This document shows positions 61,659-64,000 of a stretch of 64,000 nt of DNA, in pieces. Under the pieces are notes generated by a model that made no database searches, was not told where the DNA came from, and was given only the letters and a program-made list of their open reading frames with translations. Numbering within the stretch: the stretch's first letter is position 1; every line of letters begins with the position of its first letter. The translations under genes and the position numbers were made by a program. The DNA is from Theobroma cacao (Eukaryota; Streptophyta; Magnoliopsida; Malvales; Malvaceae), in assembly GCF_000208745.1 (NCBI RefSeq), contig NC_030856.1, forward strand, positions 18,607,691-18,671,690, in the 5' to 3' direction.

Positions 61659-62053
61659 ACTGAGGAAGTGAGGGAGTAGAATTAGAAAATATTACTCCAT
61701 AAAACTTTTAGAATTCTGACAAAAGTGTTGCTTATTCATATGGAGTGTTTAATTATGTGGGCATGCAGGGAAAGAGTTCAGCAAAATACATGAGGAGGAG
61801 ATTTAAGAAGTTGAAAGAAGAGATGAAAGAGATCTGCAGGGAGCAGCAAAGCATTAGGGAAGGGCAAAGGCAAGTTGCAGCAAAATTCAAGGCAATCGAA
61901 GAAGAATGTGAGCAACTGAGGAAGGAGACTCACCAGATTATTCGACAAAGTGCCAAAACTCAAATTCGCCTCATCCTGATGTTAAATATCCTCAAGGCAC
62001 GAGAACAAGGCGATTTCTCCAAAGCTACTAACTTAACTCAACTGCTTCGGTAA
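60918..62053 (+). CDS. Small coiled-coil protein, two exons, about 107 aa
   Basis: Exon 1 is 60918-60956 (METSRRRFISGRK, donor GTGGGTAA). Exon 2 is 61769-62053 (acceptor TGCATGCAG, starts GKSSAKYMRRRF). The join is phase 0. The protein is very basic at the start, then a long charged helix (KLKEEMKEICREQQSIREG... through ...EEECEQLRKE) predicts a coiled coil, ending ATNLTQLLR. A TATA box precedes it. No domain name comes to mind, and the role is unknown; the even codon pattern and clean splice sites argue that it is a real plant gene. The 812-bp intron is inflated by the duplication around N 61314 and an AT microsatellite. Element H sits 108 bp after the stop. The first exon is an inference; exon 2 is firmer. 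Confidence 0.65.
61029..61600. repeat. 285-bp duplication around single N (likely assembly join)
   Basis: 61029-61313 recurs at 61315-61600 with essentially identical sequence, joined by one N at 61314, and stops at an AT microsatellite. Reads as two overlapping contig ends placed side by side. Confidence 0.85.
61588..61661. repeat. AT/ACAT microsatellite
   Basis: Runs of TATATA with CATACATACATA interruptions in the intron of the small gene. Confidence 0.9.
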
Positions 62054-62160
62054 ACCCAAATTCTTTCCATTACTTTTTCTTTGAATTAAATTCATAATTT
62101 TATACAATTTTTCCTTATGTTATTAACTTTTTTCTACAGTGAAATAATAGCCAGAGATAA

Positions 62161-62705
62161 TGTGTCACAGTCCACAGATCCGTGACTAATCCAGCCCCTA
62201 TGGATTATTGAGCTAATCCACATGCAAGCGTCCATCAGCTGTCACCTTGGTAGCGAAGCAAAGTATTCTAGGGCAGCTAGAATACTTTACAAAAATAAAG
62301 TTTTCCTTATTGATTACTTGCTCATCAAAGAGGCATAGTTTTAGGACTTTACTTTTCTTGTACTCTAAAAAAGTCTAGGCTAGATACTTCCATATTTATT
62401 TTTACTTGCACACTAAGTTTAGGTTAAGTAAGCTATTATAAATAGTACCTTTAGGAGTCATTGTAAGGCAATCAAATCAAGTTTTTCGAATCAAGCAATT
62501 TACTTTGTGCTTAGATCTTAGGTACTTTATTTTTCCCTTATTTGAGCAATACTACTTATTTATTCTCTCCAATCTTTTTCTTCATATCTACTTACTTTAC
62601 GTTTTCGCGCCAATCATCCAAAAACCTCGTTTAGGATTGCTTAATCTTACGAACACGAGACTATAGCGCCGCACGAAACTTGGCTAAAGTTTCAAACTCA
62701 TGACA
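62161..62705 (+). repeat. Element H 5' LTR (545 bp)
   Basis: Matches 63418-63715 over its first part (CCACATGCAARMGTCCAT, TTAGGACTTTACTTTTCTTG). Has a TATAAATAG-like word (CTATTATAAATAGTACC, about 62433-62449). Confidence 0.8.
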
Positions 62706-62707
62706 GT

Positions 62708-62719
62708 TGATATCAGAGC
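62708..62719 (+). promoter_or_regulatory. Element H primer binding site
   Basis: TGATATCAGAGC, one mismatch from the tRNA-Met complement. Confidence 0.8.
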
Positions 62720-62767
62720 AACACTTTCCAAAGTTAAGTATCATACATTTGAAGATTGAGAAAGAGA

Positions 62768-63493
62768 ATGACATCAATTGGTGATTAGACCACATCTCGC
62801 TTGAACGCCTTGGTTCAAGATAGTGTGAGCGTTGCAAATAGGGAAACTATGCACGCAAGTGTTTCGAAGCGTTACGAGTTTGAGGACATCTTGCAAGCAC
62901 TGGATAATCGTGTATCTTGTCATGAGACGGTTATCAATCACGAGGTGTGGAGCAACTTTAAACGGGTTGAAGACATCATCGAGCAGCTAGGGTCCAATAG
63001 CGATGAGCTTCACAAAGGATGGCACAACATGGTGGATTCATTAATTTGCCACGATGTGGGGCTAGATGAATTGATGGCAAACAAGTACTGGGAAGACATG
63101 TTCCACGACTTCCTTATAGAGCAAAGGAGATTTGATTCACTGAGTTTTGATACTACTTACGCGTTAAGCTTAAATCCTGTATGTGTAGCAAATGGAGACA
63201 TTGCACACATAGGAGCCGTGTGCTTGGATGAAACTGGCCAACCACAAGCCAGTAATCCATATGGCAAAACACATCCCAACTTGGAAGTGTTCTTAAGACA
63301 GTTGGAGAAAAACTGCCTCAAACACACCCATGGGACTTGTGGGGAACCTGATGAAGAGTTGTGGTCGAAAGAGACCATGAGGCAACGAGGGCATTGCCTA
63401 AATCAAGTGGGGGAGAATGTCTCGATTTGCAGATCGGTGACTAGTTTAGCCCATATGGACTGCCGAGCCAATCCACATGCAAAAGTCCATTAG
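62768..63493 (+). pseudogene. Element H ORF, unknown, one early stop
   Basis: ATG at 62768 (MTSIGD) meets TAG at 62786; the same frame then stays open for 234 codons to 63493, running into the 3' LTR. The product is acidic and helical at first (YEFEDILQALDNRVS; FKRVEDIIEQLGS), then has a Cys/His-bearing part (KNCLKHTHGTCGEPDEELW). It does not show a CCHC knuckle or any polymerase motif. Position suggests a shrunken gag; a captured gene piece is possible. No close family comes to mind. Confidence 0.55.
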
Positions 63494-63757
63494 CTGTCAC
63501 CTTGGCAGCAAAGCAAAATATTCTAGGGCAACTAGAATATTTTCCAAAAATAAAGTCTTCCTTGTTGATTACTTGCTCATCAAGGAGGCATAGTTTTAGG
63601 ACTTTACTTTTCTTGTACTCCAAGAAAGTATAGGCTAGATACTTCCATATTTACTTTTACTTGCACACTAAGTTTAGGTTTAGTAGGCTATTATAAATCA
63701 AGTCATTGTAAGGCAAGTGGGGGAGAATGTCTCGATTTGCAAATCAGTGACTAGTTT
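63418..63757 (+). repeat. Element H 3' LTR, broken and partly repeated
   Basis: 63418-63715 is LTR text up to GTAAGGCAA. 63716-63757 then repeats the polypurine tract and LTR start (GTGGGGGAGAATGTCTCG) with a few differences from the first copy. Confidence 0.75.
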
Positions 63758-64000
63758 TGTCACGACCCAAATTCCGGGTCATGACCGGCACATGGATCCA
63801 ATGGACGTAATCCACTAAACCCAAGCAGGCCTATTATTTATCTTACTTATGATTCTATTTATTATCACTAAGTCCTATTTCATGACTTTGAGTCAAAATA
63901 GTGATATACATTGCCAACTCGTACTGGCATTACTCTTTTAAAATTTACATTTAAGTTCATCTATACATAACAAAATAATACTCGACCTCCAGCGGAGTGA
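63758..64000 (-). mobile_element. LTR related to element A, minus strand, runs off window
   Basis: TGTCACGACCCAAATTCCGG onward is the reverse complement of the terminal part of the element A LTR (AATAGGCTTGCTTGGGCTTAGT...TTTGGGTCGTGACA). Only its first 243 bp are visible. Confidence 0.85.

Larger units (their letters stand above)
62161..63757 (+). mobile_element. Element H: short LTR element with rearranged 3' end
   Basis: 5' LTR 62161-62705 (TGTGTCACAGTCC...CATGACA), primer site 62708-62719, interior of about 712 bp, polypurine tract GTGGGGGAGAA (63407-63417), 3' LTR from 63418. The 3' LTR breaks at 63715, where a second polypurine tract and LTR start follow (63716-63757), cut by the incoming minus-strand LTR. 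The small size recalls TRIM elements, but it keeps an ORF. No TSD partner for GATAA (62156-62160) can be seen. Confidence 0.75.

Noticed and set aside
1..64000. tRNA, rRNA or microRNA genes
   Set aside because: No tRNA-like A/B box pair or rRNA text was seen; the tRNA-Met matches are 12-base primer sites of retroelements. A hairpin search by computer could still find small RNAs.

Overview
The window is nuclear DNA of a flowering plant. A eudicot, probably a rosid, is likely, judging from the AT-rich spacers, the plant receptor-like-protein exons, the Tekay/Del-type and Sirevirus-type retrotransposons and a PIF/Harbinger transposon. The species cannot be fixed from the sequence. Only two host genes have real support: the 5' part of an LRR receptor-like protein (7481-8641, minus) and a small two-exon coiled-coil gene (60918-62053, plus). 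Nearly everything else is mobile DNA, much of it datable by insertion order because the target-site duplications (TSDs) survive.

Layout. 303-6945: a PIF/Harbinger element with terminal repeats, a TTA TSD, a Myb/SANT ORF and a DDE transposase, both on the minus strand and both slightly damaged. 7481-8641: receptor-like protein exons 1-3. 10035-10390: RNase H-like relic. 11062-11630: CACTA-like non-autonomous element. 11719-12249: Mutator-type MITE with a perfect 9-bp TSD.

12322-56734 is a nest of LTR retrotransposons. Element D (gypsy-like, non-coding interior, both outer ends lost) is the host. Its 5' LTR holds element A (14452-37815, Tekay-type chromovirus, TSD ATAAA). The 3' LTR of A holds element B (24024-36633, non-coding LARD-like, TSD GATAA). 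The 3' LTR of B holds solo LTR C (32208-35042, TSD CGAAC/CAAAC). The interior of D also holds solo LTR F (39742-42709, minus, TSD AATGG) and a Sirevirus-type copia element E (42942-53077, minus, TSD AAAGA) with an envelope-like ORF. A divergent copia LTR, G, abuts the broken end of D (56735-57732).

57733-60750 has little that can be named. The small gene at 60918-62053 has a good TATA box. A short LTR element, H (62161-63757), lies just behind its stop codon. A minus-strand LTR related to A enters at 63758 and leaves the window.

No dedicated cellular pathway or defence system is encoded here. The most unusual signal is regulatory-looking: five pairs of 14-bp TCGA/TTAA-type palindromes in the LTR of D, each pair 20-21 bp apart (two helical turns), echoed by differently sequenced TCGA-centred palindromes in the unrelated copia LTRs. 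Three single-N positions are each flanked by a direct duplication and look like assembly joins rather than biology.
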